Source: Roseomonas elaeocarpi (GTDB lineage Bacteria; Pseudomonadota; Alphaproteobacteria; Acetobacterales; Acetobacteraceae). From it: a DNA stretch of 64,000 bases. The DNA lies in NCBI RefSeq assembly GCF_042433915.1, contig NZ_JBHLUN010000005.1, positions 124,001 through 188,000 on the forward strand. Reading direction: 5' to 3'. Numbering within the stretch: position 1 is the stretch's first letter; the number at the start of each line of letters is the position of its first letter. This document shows positions 1 to 8,575 of this stretch, in pieces. The translations under genes were made by a program, and so were the position numbers. The notes under the pieces were generated by a model. The model was given only the letters and a program-made list of their open reading frames with translations. It did no database searches and was not told where the DNA came from.

Positions 1-1
1 G

Positions 2-883
2 CTGCGCCCGCAATACGCCGTGCTCTGGGCCGCCTTCTTCAACTTCATCGCCTTCGGCATCTTCGGCCTGCACGTGGCGCAGACCGTGGGCGTGGGGATC
101 GTCGACGCCTCCGTGGTGGATGCGCGGGTGATCTTCGGCGCGCTCGCGGGCGCCATCGTGTGGAATCTCGTCACCTGGTGGCAGGGTATCCCGTCGAGCA
201 GCTCGCACGCGCTCGTGGGCGGCATCGTGGGCGCCGGAACCGCCAAAGCCGGCTTCGGAGCCATCGTCTGGTCCGGCCTGGGGCAGACGATGGCCGCGAT
301 CGTGCTGTCGCCGCTGCTGGGGCTGTTGCTGGCGCTAGTGCTGGTGCTGGCGGTGTCGTGGATCTTCGCGCGCTCCACGCCCTTCGCCGTGGACCGCACC
401 TTCCGGACCATGCAGTTCCTGTCGGCCTCGCTCTACTCGCTGGGCCATGGCGGCAACGACGCGCAGAAGACCATGGGCATCATCGCCGTGCTGCTCTACT
501 CGCAGGGGCTGCTGAGCGGTGGCTTCCACGTGCCGCTCTGGGTGGTCTTGTCGTGCCAGTCGGCCATGGCGCTGGGCACGCTGCTGGGCGGCTGGCGGAT
601 CGTGCACACCATGGGCTCCAAGATCACGCGCCTGACGCCGGTGCAGGGGTTCTGTGCCGAAACGGGCGGGGCGATCACGCTGTTCCTGGCGACCGCGCTG
701 GGCATCCCGGTGTCCACCACCCACACCATCACCGGCGCCATCGTCGGCGTGGGCGCCGCACGCCGGACCTCCGCGGTGCGCTGGGGCGTGGCGGGCAACA
801 TCGTGGTGGCCTGGGTGGTGACCCTGCCGGCGGCGGCCATCATCGCCGCCCTGGCCTACGAGGCCGTCGGGCTCCTCGGCTGA
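2..883 (+). CDS. pit: PiT-family inorganic phosphate transporter (5' end outside window)
   Basis: Inner-membrane phosphate permease of the PiT family, which takes up metal-phosphate with protons. The open frame reaches the left edge, so the N-terminus is missing and 293 residues remain. The family's hallmark repeated signatures are visible: SSSHALVGG near the start of the visible part, GGNDAQKTMG in the middle and PVSTTHTITGAI near the C-terminus, separated by many hydrophobic segments. An internal GTG at 20 is not a credible start because homology-like sequence continues upstream of it. It is convergent with the M28-like gene, with 97 bp between their stops. PiT genes often follow a DUF47 regulator, which would lie outside the window. 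Confidence 0.93.
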   Translation: MRPQYAVLWAAFFNFIAFGIFGLHVAQTVGVGIVDASVVDARVIFGALAGAIVWNLVTWWQGIPSSSSHALVGGIVGAGTAKAGFGAIVWSGLGQTMAAIVLSPLLGLLLALVLVLAVSWIFARSTPFAVDRTFRTMQFLSASLYSLGHGGNDAQKTMGIIAVLLYSQGLLSGGFHVPLWVVLSCQSAMALGTLLGGWRIVHTMGSKITRLTPVQGFCAETGGAITLFLATALGIPVSTTHTITGAIVGVGAARRTSAVRWGVAGNIVVAWVVTLPAAAIIAALAYEAVGLLG

Positions 884-980
884 AGGAGCGGCGGGAGCCG
901 TCGCGGCGGGCCGGGCGTTCCGCCACCGCCCGCCGGGGCTGGCGGCGGCCTGCCCACGGCGAGGCGCCGGGCGCGCCCGG

Positions 981-2666
981 CTAGGTCACCTGCTTCAGCG
1001 CCGACACGGCGGTGCCCAGGGCGTGCAGCAGCCGGTTGCGCGCCCGCGTGGCGCTGACCGTGGCCAGCTTCGCCGCGTCGCTGCCATCCTCGGTGGTGGC
1101 CAGGTGACGGATCGGGTCCAGCACGGGCCAGGGCCGCAGCGGCAGCGCCGGATCATGCGCGAAGCGGTCGCCGGTGCCGTAGTCCAGCGGCACCAGCGCG
1201 CGGGAGGCCTGCATCAGCGCGCGGTTCACCTCGCCGGCCGCGCCGGCGCTGGCGGTGCTGCCGGTGATCAGGGCGCTCTGCCGCTCCAGCTCCGTCAGGG
1301 CGGCCAGCACCGCGTCGAGGCTCAGCCGGTTGCCGATCGCCTTTGCCAGAGGGGCGACCTCGGCGCGCAGCTGCCGGGCATGGGCGGTGTAGTCCAGCGG
1401 CAGGATCGGGGTGGTCAGGAGCTCCCACACCGCATGGAGCAGGACGCGGGTGTCGCGCACCTGATTCGCGGGGTCGATCTTGTCGATCAGGTCGTCCGGC
1501 GTGTGCCACCACCAGCCCAGCGGGTTGCGCATCGCCACCGGCCCGGGCGGCTGCCCGCTGATCGAGCCGAACATCGAGGGGATGCCGATGCCGGGAAAGG
1601 ACTCGTCCGAGTTCCGCGTCTTGCGCTTCGCGGCGTAGTTCTGGCCCGAGCCCGCCTTCACCGCGGCCGCACCCAGCGGCGATAGCTCGGCGGCGGCCGC
1701 GGCATTTTCCAGCACCGTGGCGCCGATGCCGCCGGGGCTGTCGATGTTCACGTGCGCGACGCAGAACCGGTCGAGCTCCGCCCAATGGTTGTCGGCGTAC
1801 CAGCTGGAGCCCGAGTAGCGGCCGTGCGAATGGCCCGACCAGAAGCAGATCCGCAGCCCCCGCTGCCACGTGGCGCGGGCCTCGGCGCAGAGGCGCGCGA
1901 CCTCCAGCATCGCGGCATTGGCCGAGCCGTTGTCCATCACGCCGTAGTGCCAAGTGTCGTGGTGGCCGCTGAACAGCACGAAGGGGGCGTCGGGCCCTTC
2001 CGGCCCGTCGAGCTCCGCCACCAGGATCGGTGTCTTGCGCCAGCCGGTGTCGACGGCGGCGTGCAGCACGACCTCGGGTGCCTCGCCGCGCCCCAGCTGC
2101 GCCCGCAGCGCCGCGCCGTCGCTGTCCGAGATGGTGCAGGAGGCGATCGTGGGAAGATTCGCCACCGTCTCGGGCGACGGGCTGCCCCAGACCGGCGAGA
2201 TGCACATCTCGTGCAGGTGCTGGTGGTTGCTGACGTGCAGCGTCGCGGCGGCCCCGGCAGCGGAGGCGCGCGCCGCCATGTCGGGCGTGGACATGCCCTG
2301 CACCAGCAGGATCGCGCCGCGCAGGTCGCGCTCCGCGAGGTCGGCCTCCTTGCCATCCCCGACATCCACCAGCGGTGCCCGCAGCCCGCCCGGTGGCGTC
2401 GGGCGTGCCATGGAATGGGTGATCGCGCGCAGGGCGCACCCGTCCACCGTGACGGAGGCTTCCCCCGGCAGGCTGATGAAGGCGTCGTGCTCGATGATCC
2501 GGGTGCGGTAGCCGGCCTCGTCGAGGCGGGTGCGGACGAAGTCGAGGCTTTCGCGCTCCTCCGGGGTGCCGGACAGCTTCACCCAGCGGGCGAGCTCGGC
2601 CAGGTCGGCCATCATCCGGGCGCCGTCGACCGCGTCGTGTGGCGGGGGCAGGGGGGCGTCGGTCAT
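981..2666 (-). CDS. M28-family metallopeptidase-like protein
   Basis: A 561-residue protein with an M28 (aminopeptidase Y-type) fold and an inserted PA-like domain at about residues 95-215. Visible metal-site motifs are GHHDT (235-238), MDNGSAN (D245), NIDSPGG (D309) and a later WWWHTPDD. The canonical tandem Glu that should follow the second motif is absent: the segment reads WSGHSHGRYSGS (276-287). I recall a GHSxGRYxGS subfamily annotated as M28 peptidases, so it may be a divergent enzyme rather than a dead one. The ATG at 2666 is preferred over an upstream in-frame ATG at 2711 because a GGAG lies about 9 bases before it. It is divergent from the AbgB-like gene across a palindromic operator. 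No signal peptide is seen, so it is probably cytoplasmic. Confidence 0.85.
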   Translation of the reverse strand: MTDAPLPPPHDAVDGARMMADLAELARWVKLSGTPEERESLDFVRTRLDEAGYRTRIIEHDAFISLPGEASVTVDGCALRAITHSMARPTPPGGLRAPLVDVGDGKEADLAERDLRGAILLVQGMSTPDMAARASAAGAAATLHVSNHQHLHEMCISPVWGSPSPETVANLPTIASCTISDSDGAALRAQLGRGEAPEVVLHAAVDTGWRKTPILVAELDGPEGPDAPFVLFSGHHDTWHYGVMDNGSANAAMLEVARLCAEARATWQRGLRICFWSGHSHGRYSGSSWYADNHWAELDRFCVAHVNIDSPGGIGATVLENAAAAAELSPLGAAAVKAGSGQNYAAKRKTRNSDESFPGIGIPSMFGSISGQPPGPVAMRNPLGWWWHTPDDLIDKIDPANQVRDTRVLLHAVWELLTTPILPLDYTAHARQLRAEVAPLAKAIGNRLSLDAVLAALTELERQSALITGSTASAGAAGEVNRALMQASRALVPLDYGTGDRFAHDPALPLRPWPVLDPIRHLATTEDGSDAAKLATVSATRARNRLLHALGTAVSALKQVT

Positions 2667-2751
2667 GGCTGTTGCTCCGCAGCAGGGCAGGAAAGGCCGG
2701 CGGCTTGGCATAGTCCGGACCGGCCGGGCATCTTCGCGCGCAGAAACAGCC

Positions 2752-2768
2752 GGTCAACCGCTTTGACC
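2752..2768. promoter_or_regulatory. Palindromic operator GGTCAA-N5-TTGACC
   Basis: A perfect 6-bp inverted repeat with a 5-bp spacer (ccgct) lies between the divergent M28-like and AbgB-like genes. Its right arm doubles as a -35 element for the rightward gene. The symmetry and position suggest the site of a dimeric repressor or activator. No regulator gene is adjacent, so its identity is unknown. Confidence 0.45.
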
Positions 2769-2790
2769 ATCGTGGCGGCGGTTGCATACT
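2763..2790 (+). promoter_or_regulatory. Putative sigma70-type promoter of the AbgB-like gene
   Basis: TTGACC at 2763-2768 and CATACT at 2785-2790 are separated by 16 bp. They lie about 105 bp before the ATG at 2894. The -35 hexamer overlaps the palindromic operator, so occupancy there should block or modulate initiation. The call rests on sequence match only. Confidence 0.4.
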
Positions 2791-2893
2791 GCGCGCTCAT
2801 CCCGGCGTGCCCCCTTCCGCAGGGCGCAGCGCCGTGCCGCTTTTTGTTGCAGTGCCGCGGCGGCCGCCACGGTGTCCCACTAGGAAGCATCCC

Positions 2894-4324
2894 ATGCAGA
2901 ACAGCGAACCCATCTGGCAAAAGGTCGAGAACAAGAAGGACGACTACATCGCGCTGGCCGACCGGGTCTGGGGCACGCCGGAGCTGGCCTATGGCGAGCA
3001 CCGCTCGGTCGCCGAGCACATCGCGCAGCTGGAAAAGGAAGGCTTCCGGATCACCAAGGACGTGGCCGGCATCCCGACCGCGGTGATGGGCGAGGCCGGC
3101 GAGGACGGTCCGGTGATCGCGATCCTGGGCGAGTACGATGCGCTGCCCGGTCTTTCGCAGGAAGCCGGCATCGCCGAGCCGCGCATGGTCGAGGGCCAGA
3201 ACGGCGTGGGCCACGGCTGCGGCCATAACCTCCTGGGTTCCGCCGCCCTGCTGGCCGCCACCGCGGTGAAGGACTGGCTGGCCGAAAACGGCTTGAAGGG
3301 CCGCGTCCGCTACTACGGCTGCCCGGCCGAGGAAGGTGGCGCCGCCAAGGGCTTCATGGTGCGTGACGGTGCCTTCAAGGACGTGGACATCGCCATCTCC
3401 TGGCACCCGGCGCCGCTGTCGGGCGTGAACGAGGCAGTCAGCCTCGCCAACACCCGCATCGACTTCACCTTCGCCGGCCGTTCCTCGCACGCTGCCGCGG
3501 CGCCGGAGCTCGGCCGCTCGGCGCTCGACGCGGTGGAGCTGATGAGCGTGGGCGTGAACTACATGCGCGAGCACATGCCCGACAACGCGCGCGTCCACTA
3601 CGCCTACCTGAATGCCGGCGGCATCGCGCCCAACGTCGTTCAGGGCGAGGCCAAGGTCCGCTACCTGATCCGCGCCGGCAACCTGGTGGAGCTGAACGCC
3701 CTGGTGGCGCGGGTGCGCAAGATCGCCGACGGCGCCGCGCTGATGACCGAGACCACCGTCAGCACCAAGGTGGTCAGCGCCGTGTCCAACCTGATGGGCA
3801 ACACGCCGCTCGAGCAGGCGATGTTCGACAACTTCCAGCGCCTGGGCCCGCCGCAGTTCGACGAGGAGGACCGCGCCTATGCCGAGCAGATCCGCGCGAC
3901 GCTGAGCGACGAGGACATCGCGGCCGCCTTCAAGCGTTCCGGCATGCCGGTGCAGAAGGACAAGCCGCTGTGCGACTTCATCGTGCCGCTGGAGTCCAAG
4001 GGCAAGGGCGGCAACGGTTCCACCGACGTGGGCGACGTGAGCTGGGTGGTGCCGACGGTGCAGGCGCGCGGCGCGACCTATGCCATCGGCACGCCGGGCC
4101 ATTCCTGGCAGCTGACGGCGCAGGGCAAGTCCGGCATGGCGCACAAGGGCCTCGCGCATGTGGCCAAGGTGATGGCGGGAACGGCGGTGGACGCGCTGCG
4201 CGACCCGAGCCTGATCGAGAAGGCCAAGGCGGACCTCGCCAAGCGGACGGACGGTAACCCCTATGTCTGCCCGATCCCGGATGACGTGGAGCCGCCGATC
4301 CTGGCCATGAGCAAGGGCGTCTGA
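2894..4324 (+). CDS. M20-family amidohydrolase, AbgB-like
   Basis: A 476-residue zinc amidohydrolase that should cleave an N-acyl amino-acid amide. Similarity is to the AbgB subunit of p-aminobenzoyl-glutamate hydrolase (about 480 residues). The metal-site motif GHGCGHNLLGSAALL and the catalytic PAEEGGAAKG are both present, as is the dimerisation-domain stretch HAAAAPELGRSAL. The ATG at 2894 is chosen because AGGA sits 9 bases upstream and the N-terminus then matches the family length. An in-frame ATG at 2807 would add a basic stretch with no family character. No AbgA partner is nearby, so the substrate is uncertain; related single-gene homologues act on other amides or indole-acetyl conjugates. 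A hairpin follows the stop. Confidence 0.88.
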   Translation: MQNSEPIWQKVENKKDDYIALADRVWGTPELAYGEHRSVAEHIAQLEKEGFRITKDVAGIPTAVMGEAGEDGPVIAILGEYDALPGLSQEAGIAEPRMVEGQNGVGHGCGHNLLGSAALLAATAVKDWLAENGLKGRVRYYGCPAEEGGAAKGFMVRDGAFKDVDIAISWHPAPLSGVNEAVSLANTRIDFTFAGRSSHAAAAPELGRSALDAVELMSVGVNYMREHMPDNARVHYAYLNAGGIAPNVVQGEAKVRYLIRAGNLVELNALVARVRKIADGAALMTETTVSTKVVSAVSNLMGNTPLEQAMFDNFQRLGPPQFDEEDRAYAEQIRATLSDEDIAAAFKRSGMPVQKDKPLCDFIVPLESKGKGGNGSTDVGDVSWVVPTVQARGATYAIGTPGHSWQLTAQGKSGMAHKGLAHVAKVMAGTAVDALRDPSLIEKAKADLAKRTDGNPYVCPIPDDVEPPILAMSKGV

Positions 4325-4339
4325 GCACCCGGAACGACG

Positions 4340-4364
4340 CCGGGATGCCTTCAGGGCGTCCCGG
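4340..4364 (+). terminator. Hairpin after the AbgB-like gene
   Basis: A 10-bp stem (CCGGGATGCC with GGCGTCCCGG, one G-T pair) closes a 5-base TTCAG loop 15 bp after the stop codon. There is no T-run downstream, so intrinsic termination is plausible but not certain. Confidence 0.4.
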
Positions 4365-4573
4365 AGCTCGCTTCGGCATTTGTGAGCCGAGCTTTCTTGG
4401 TTCTTCTGGGCAGCGGAGCTCGGCGCCTTAACCAGGGCGGGAAAGCCCCGGCTCGCTCGGGCATCAGTCATGCCATTGAGAATGGTGGGCCACGGTGTTC
4501 GTCGTCCCGGCACCCAGGCTCATCCTGCCTTCGTCAACGGCGCGCTCTTCGTGGCGCACCGTGCGGCTCTCCG

Positions 4574-5695
4574 TCAGCCGGCGGTGAGCAGTCGGCGGAA
4601 CAGCGGCACCGCGGCGGCGAGTTCCGCCAGCGACACGTGCTCGCCCGGTGCGTGCGCCACGCCGATGCTCCCCGGCCCCAGGATGACGCAGGGCGCCAGC
4701 GCCTGGAGTTCCGTCGCGTCCGTGCCGTAGGCGGCGGTGCGGGCCGGCTGCCCGCTCTCGCGCACCGCGGCCTCGATCAGGGGATGCTCGGGCGGCAGTT
4801 CCGGCGCGCCGGGATCGGCCCGCTCCCGCAACTCCAGCCCCGCCCGCGCCGCCGCCTGGCGAACCTTCTCGATCACCGGCCGGGGGTCGATGCTGCGGGA
4901 ATAGCGGAACTTGATCGTGGCCGTGGCGCGCGGAACGGTGACGTTCACCGCCGTGCCGTGGTTGTCCAGGATCAGGTTGAAGTCCGAGAAGGGCGGCTCG
5001 TAGGCCGGGTCCTGCATGGCCTCGTCGCTGCGCAGCCAGCCGAAGATCTCGCGCATCTCGGCGAGATAGGGGACCAGCGCCCAGTTGGCATTCACGCCCG
5101 AGCGTCCGGAGGAATGCGCCTGCACGCCGGTGGCGACGGCGGTGAACTCCACGTTGGCCCGGTGGCCGCGAACGGGGATGAGGCTGGTCGGTTCCGCCAC
5201 GATGATGCCGCGCGGGGCCGCGCGCCGCGCCAGCTCCGACTGCTGGGCCACGATTCGCGCGCCCTGCTTCGTGGTTTCCTCATCGGTGGTGAGCAGCAAC
5301 GTCACCGGCACGTCCGCGGGCAGGCCCTGGGCCGCGACGATGGCGGCCGCGACCGGGCCCTTCATGTCGGCCGAGCCCAGCCCGTGCAGCACCCCGCGCT
5401 CGTCCACGCGCGCCGCCCAGGGGTCCTCGGTCCAGCCGGTGTCGGGCACCGTGTCCATGTGGCCGGACAGGGCGATGCCGCCGCCGGTCAGTGGGCCGCG
5501 ATGGGCGACCAGCGCGCGCTTGGCGGTGCCGGTCGCGTCCTCGAAGTCGAGTCGCTCGACTTCGAAGCCCGCGAGCTCCCGCTCGATGCGATCCGCCACG
5601 GGCAGGTTCGACAGGCGGGACCGGCTGTCGATCCGCACCAGCGCGGCGGCCAGCGCGGCCACCTTCTCGGCATCATCCACGGCGCGTTCCTCCAT
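4574..5695 (-). CDS. M20-family deacylase (ArgE/DapE-like)
   Basis: A 373-residue zinc-dependent deacylase of the acetylornithine deacetylase/succinyl-diaminopimelate desuccinylase group. Metal ligands are visible as GHMDTVP (H79, D81), GSADMKG (D110) and the catalytic TDEET (E139-E140), with a late H in GVAHAPGEHV. The ATG at 5695 begins the conserved N-terminal helix; the open frame continues far upstream on the same strand but has no homology-like sequence. It is divergent from the PLP-enzyme gene with 75 bp between starts. No arginine or lysine biosynthesis gene is adjacent, so a catabolic N-acyl amino-acid hydrolase is as likely as true ArgE. Confidence 0.88.
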   Translation of the reverse strand: MEERAVDDAEKVAALAAALVRIDSRSRLSNLPVADRIERELAGFEVERLDFEDATGTAKRALVAHRGPLTGGGIALSGHMDTVPDTGWTEDPWAARVDERGVLHGLGSADMKGPVAAAIVAAQGLPADVPVTLLLTTDEETTKQGARIVAQQSELARRAAPRGIIVAEPTSLIPVRGHRANVEFTAVATGVQAHSSGRSGVNANWALVPYLAEMREIFGWLRSDEAMQDPAYEPPFSDFNLILDNHGTAVNVTVPRATATIKFRYSRSIDPRPVIEKVRQAAARAGLELRERADPGAPELPPEHPLIEAAVRESGQPARTAAYGTDATELQALAPCVILGPGSIGVAHAPGEHVSLAELAAAVPLFRRLLTAG

Positions 5696-5770
5696 TGAAA
5701 GGGCAGGGCGGCCCGCGCCGCCGCAACCCTGTCTTGCCGCGCGGCGCCGCGCGCGCAAGCCTGCGCCCCC

Positions 5771-6898
5771 ATGACAGAGAACGTTGCCTACCTCGATCCA
5801 CGCACGGGCCGGACCTGGCCGCTGGCGGAGCCGCGCTGGTGCGGCGACGGCGGGGAGCCGCTGCTGCTCACGGACCTGCCCGGCATCGGCCGCGACGACA
5901 TCGACCGGGGCCGGCGGTCGATCTGGCGCTACGCCGCCGCCCTGCCGTTCCAGCCGGCAGAGCCGATCACCATGGGCGAGGGCTGCACGCCGCTGATCGA
6001 GCGCCGGATCGGCGGGGGCACAGCGCTGCTCAAGTGCGAATGGTTCATGCCCACGGCCTCCTTCAAGGACCGCGGCGCCTCGGTGATGCTGTCGCTGCTG
6101 CGCGACCAGGGCGTGCGCTCGGTGCTGGAGGATTCGTCGGGCAACGGTGGTGCCGCCATCTCGGCCTATGCCGCGGCCGGGGGGATGGAAGCGAAGATCC
6201 TGGTGCCAGCCTCGACCTCGCCCGCCAAGACGGTGCAGTCGCGGGCGGCCGGCGCCACGATCGAGCTGGTTCCCGGCAGCCGGCAGGACTGCGCCGACGA
6301 GGCGGTGCGGCAGGCGGCGAGCATCTTCTACGCCTCGCACAACTGGCACCCCTTCTTTCTCCAGGGCACCAAGACCCTGGCCTACGAACTGTGGGAGGAT
6401 CTGGGCTTCCGGGCGCCCGACAACGTGGTGATCCCCTGCGGGGCGGGCTCCAACGTCCTGGGCCTCGCGATCGGATTCGGGGAACTGCTGCGCTCCGGCG
6501 GGATCGACCGCATGCCGCGCCTCTTCGCGGCGCAGCCGGCGAACTGCGCCCCGATCGCCCGCGCGGCCCTGGGGCTGCCGGCGGCCGAGGTGAAGCCGAC
6601 GATGGCGGAAGGCACCGCCATCGCGCAGCCGATCCGGCTGCCCGAGCTCCTGGCGGCTCTGAGGGTCAGCGGCGGCGGCGCGGTGATGCTGACGGAGGAG
6701 GAGATCGGCGCCGCCACGCTTTCGCTGGCGCGCCAGGGGCTCTACGTCGAGCCGACCTGCGCCCAGGCGGCCGCGGGTTTCGGCCACCTGCTGCAGGGGG
6801 GGCAGATCGCGGCCCGCGAAACAACGGTGCTGCTGCTGACGGGCACCGGGCTCAAGGCGACGCCGCGAATTGCCGAGCTGCAAGGTCTGACGGTCTGA
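5771..6898 (+). CDS. Pyridoxal-phosphate-dependent threonine-synthase-like enzyme
   Basis: A 375-residue fold-type II PLP enzyme. The Schiff-base lysine is K99 in ASFKDRGAS. The phosphate-binding Gly-rich loop is GAGSN in the second half, and SSGNGG lies between them. The N-terminus resembles the degenerate zinc-ribbon of threonine synthases, but only one of the usual cysteines (C24) remains. True threonine synthase would normally sit with hom or thrB, which are absent here, so a lyase or dehydratase acting on an amino acid released by the neighbouring amidohydrolases is a reasonable alternative. It starts at ATG 5771. Confidence 0.82.
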   Translation: MTENVAYLDPRTGRTWPLAEPRWCGDGGEPLLLTDLPGIGRDDIDRGRRSIWRYAAALPFQPAEPITMGEGCTPLIERRIGGGTALLKCEWFMPTASFKDRGASVMLSLLRDQGVRSVLEDSSGNGGAAISAYAAAGGMEAKILVPASTSPAKTVQSRAAGATIELVPGSRQDCADEAVRQAASIFYASHNWHPFFLQGTKTLAYELWEDLGFRAPDNVVIPCGAGSNVLGLAIGFGELLRSGGIDRMPRLFAAQPANCAPIARAALGLPAAEVKPTMAEGTAIAQPIRLPELLAALRVSGGGAVMLTEEEIGAATLSLARQGLYVEPTCAQAAAGFGHLLQGGQIAARETTVLLLTGTGLKATPRIAELQGLTV

Positions 6899-6991
6899 CG
6901 GGCACGGACCGGATGCGCCATCGGGGGAGGGCGGACCGCCGACCCTCGGGGGTGCATCCGCAAAGCTGTGGTAGACACTGACCGGTTCTTC

Positions 6992-6997
6992 TATAAT
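6992..6997 (+). promoter_or_regulatory. Perfect TATAAT box upstream of dctA
   Basis: An exact TATAAT stands in an otherwise GC-rich leader, 75 bp before the dctA ATG. A TAGACA at 6972-6977 resembles a -35 but leaves only 14 bp of spacing, so the upstream element is unclear and activator dependence is possible. Confidence 0.35.
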
Positions 6998-7071
6998 TCA
7001 TCGCCCAGCCGCTTTCGCGGATTTCATCTTTTCCCGCGCCTTTGGCGCTCCGCCCGGGAGATCGTCGCCTC

Positions 7072-8406
7072 ATGATCAGGCGCTGGCTTTCATTACTTTA
7101 TGTTCAGGTTCTGCTCGCGATCGTCATCGGCGTGGCGGTGGGCGCCATCTGGCCCACCACCGGCGCCGCGATGAAGCCGCTGGGCGACGCCTTCATCAAG
7201 CTGATCAAGCTGGTGATCGCGCCGGTCGTCTTCTGCACCGTGGTGCACGGCATCGCCTCGGTCAGCGACGCCAAGAGCGTCGGTCGCGTCGGCGTCAAGG
7301 CGCTGGTCTATTTCGAGGTCGTCTCGACCTTCGCGCTGATCATCGGCCTGCTGGTGGCGCGTACCTTCCACACGGGCAGCGGCTTCAACATCGACCCGGC
7401 GCAGATGAACGCCAACGCGATCCAGAGCTTCACGCAGAGTGCGGCCAAGGACAGCGTCACGGCGCACCTGATGGCGATCATCCCCGACACCTTCTTCGGC
7501 GCCTTCGTGAACGGCGACCTGCTGCAGGTGCTGTTCCTGGCGGTGATCACCGGCTTCGCCATCAACGCGCTGCCGACCCGGGCGCGCGAGGCCGCCTCGG
7601 GTGCCGTGGACTCGCTGTCGCGCATCTTCTTCGGCGTCGTGGCCATCGTGGTGAAGGTGGCGCCGATCGGTGCCTTCGGTGCCATGGCCTTCACCATCGG
7701 CGCCTACGGCGTTCGCTCGCTGCTCTCGCTGGGTGAGCTGGTGGCGACCTTCTACCTGACCTCGGCGCTGTTCGTGCTGATCGTGCTGGGCTTCATCGGC
7801 TGGATCTGCGGCTTCTCGATCCTGCGCTTCATCGCCTACATCCGCGAGGAGCTGCTGATCGTGCTCGGCACGTCGAGCAGCGAGAGCGTGCTGCCGCAGA
7901 TCATGCGCAAGATGGAAGGGCTGGGCTGCTCGCCCAAGGTCGTCGGCATCACCGTGCCGCTGGGCTACAGCTTCAATCTCGACGGCACCAACATCTACAT
8001 GACGCTGGCCACGATGTTTCTGGCCTACGCCACCAACACGCCGCTGACCCTTTATCAGGAGCTGGTGATCCTGCTGGTGGCGATGCTGACGTCGAAGGGC
8101 GCCTCGGGCGTGACTGGCGCCGGCTTCGTGACGCTGGCCGCCACGCTGTCGGTGATCCCCGACATCCCGATCGCCGCGCTGGCGATCCTGATCGGCATCG
8201 ACAAGTTCATGAGCGAGTGCCGCGCGCTCACCAACCTCGTCGGCAACGGCGTCGCCTGCGTCGCCATCAGCCGCTGGGAAGGGGAGCTGAACCCGGCGCA
8301 GCTGCGTGCCGCCCTGCACGGTCAGCCCGTCGCGGGCGCCGGCGTGGCCATCAAGGACAGCGTGCCGCTGCCCGAGCCCCGCGCGTCGCACCGGCCGGCC
8401 GAGTAA
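7072..8406 (+). CDS. dctA: Dicarboxylate/amino acid:cation symporter (DctA family)
   Basis: An inner-membrane symporter of the DAACS family, moving C4-dicarboxylates or related acids with cations. It has 444 residues, the usual length. Family signatures are the serine-rich reentrant motif GTSSSESVLPQ, the NLDGTNIYMT motif in TM7, and TSKGASGVTGAGF in the second hairpin. The start at ATG 7072 follows a GGGAG at a spacing of about 11. The preceding PLP and M20 genes suggest it may import substrates for, or products of, amino-acid catabolism. A strong hairpin follows the stop. Confidence 0.93.
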   Translation: MIRRWLSLLYVQVLLAIVIGVAVGAIWPTTGAAMKPLGDAFIKLIKLVIAPVVFCTVVHGIASVSDAKSVGRVGVKALVYFEVVSTFALIIGLLVARTFHTGSGFNIDPAQMNANAIQSFTQSAAKDSVTAHLMAIIPDTFFGAFVNGDLLQVLFLAVITGFAINALPTRAREAASGAVDSLSRIFFGVVAIVVKVAPIGAFGAMAFTIGAYGVRSLLSLGELVATFYLTSALFVLIVLGFIGWICGFSILRFIAYIREELLIVLGTSSSESVLPQIMRKMEGLGCSPKVVGITVPLGYSFNLDGTNIYMTLATMFLAYATNTPLTLYQELVILLVAMLTSKGASGVTGAGFVTLAATLSVIPDIPIAALAILIGIDKFMSECRALTNLVGNGVACVAISRWEGELNPAQLRAALHGQPVAGAGVAIKDSVPLPEPRASHRPAE

Positions 8407-8426
8407 GGCCAGCCGAGCCACGAATC

Positions 8427-8458
8427 GCTGCGGCCGCCCCCACCCGGGCGGCCGCAGC
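8427..8458. terminator. Strong hairpin between convergent dctA and GGDEF-EAL gene
   Basis: A perfect 13-bp stem (GCTGCGGCCGCCC with its complement) closes a 6-base loop 20 bp after the dctA stop, followed by ACCTTTC on the plus strand. The symmetry allows it to act for both strands. Confidence 0.65.
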
Positions 8459-8575
8459 ACCTTTCGGGCGATGGCCGATCCGTCGGCCCGCCACGCTCCG
8501 CCTCCGGCCCGACGCGGATCGCATGGCCTTTCGGCCAACCCTTGTCACCGAAGCCCTGCCGGCCCGGACGGGCTC

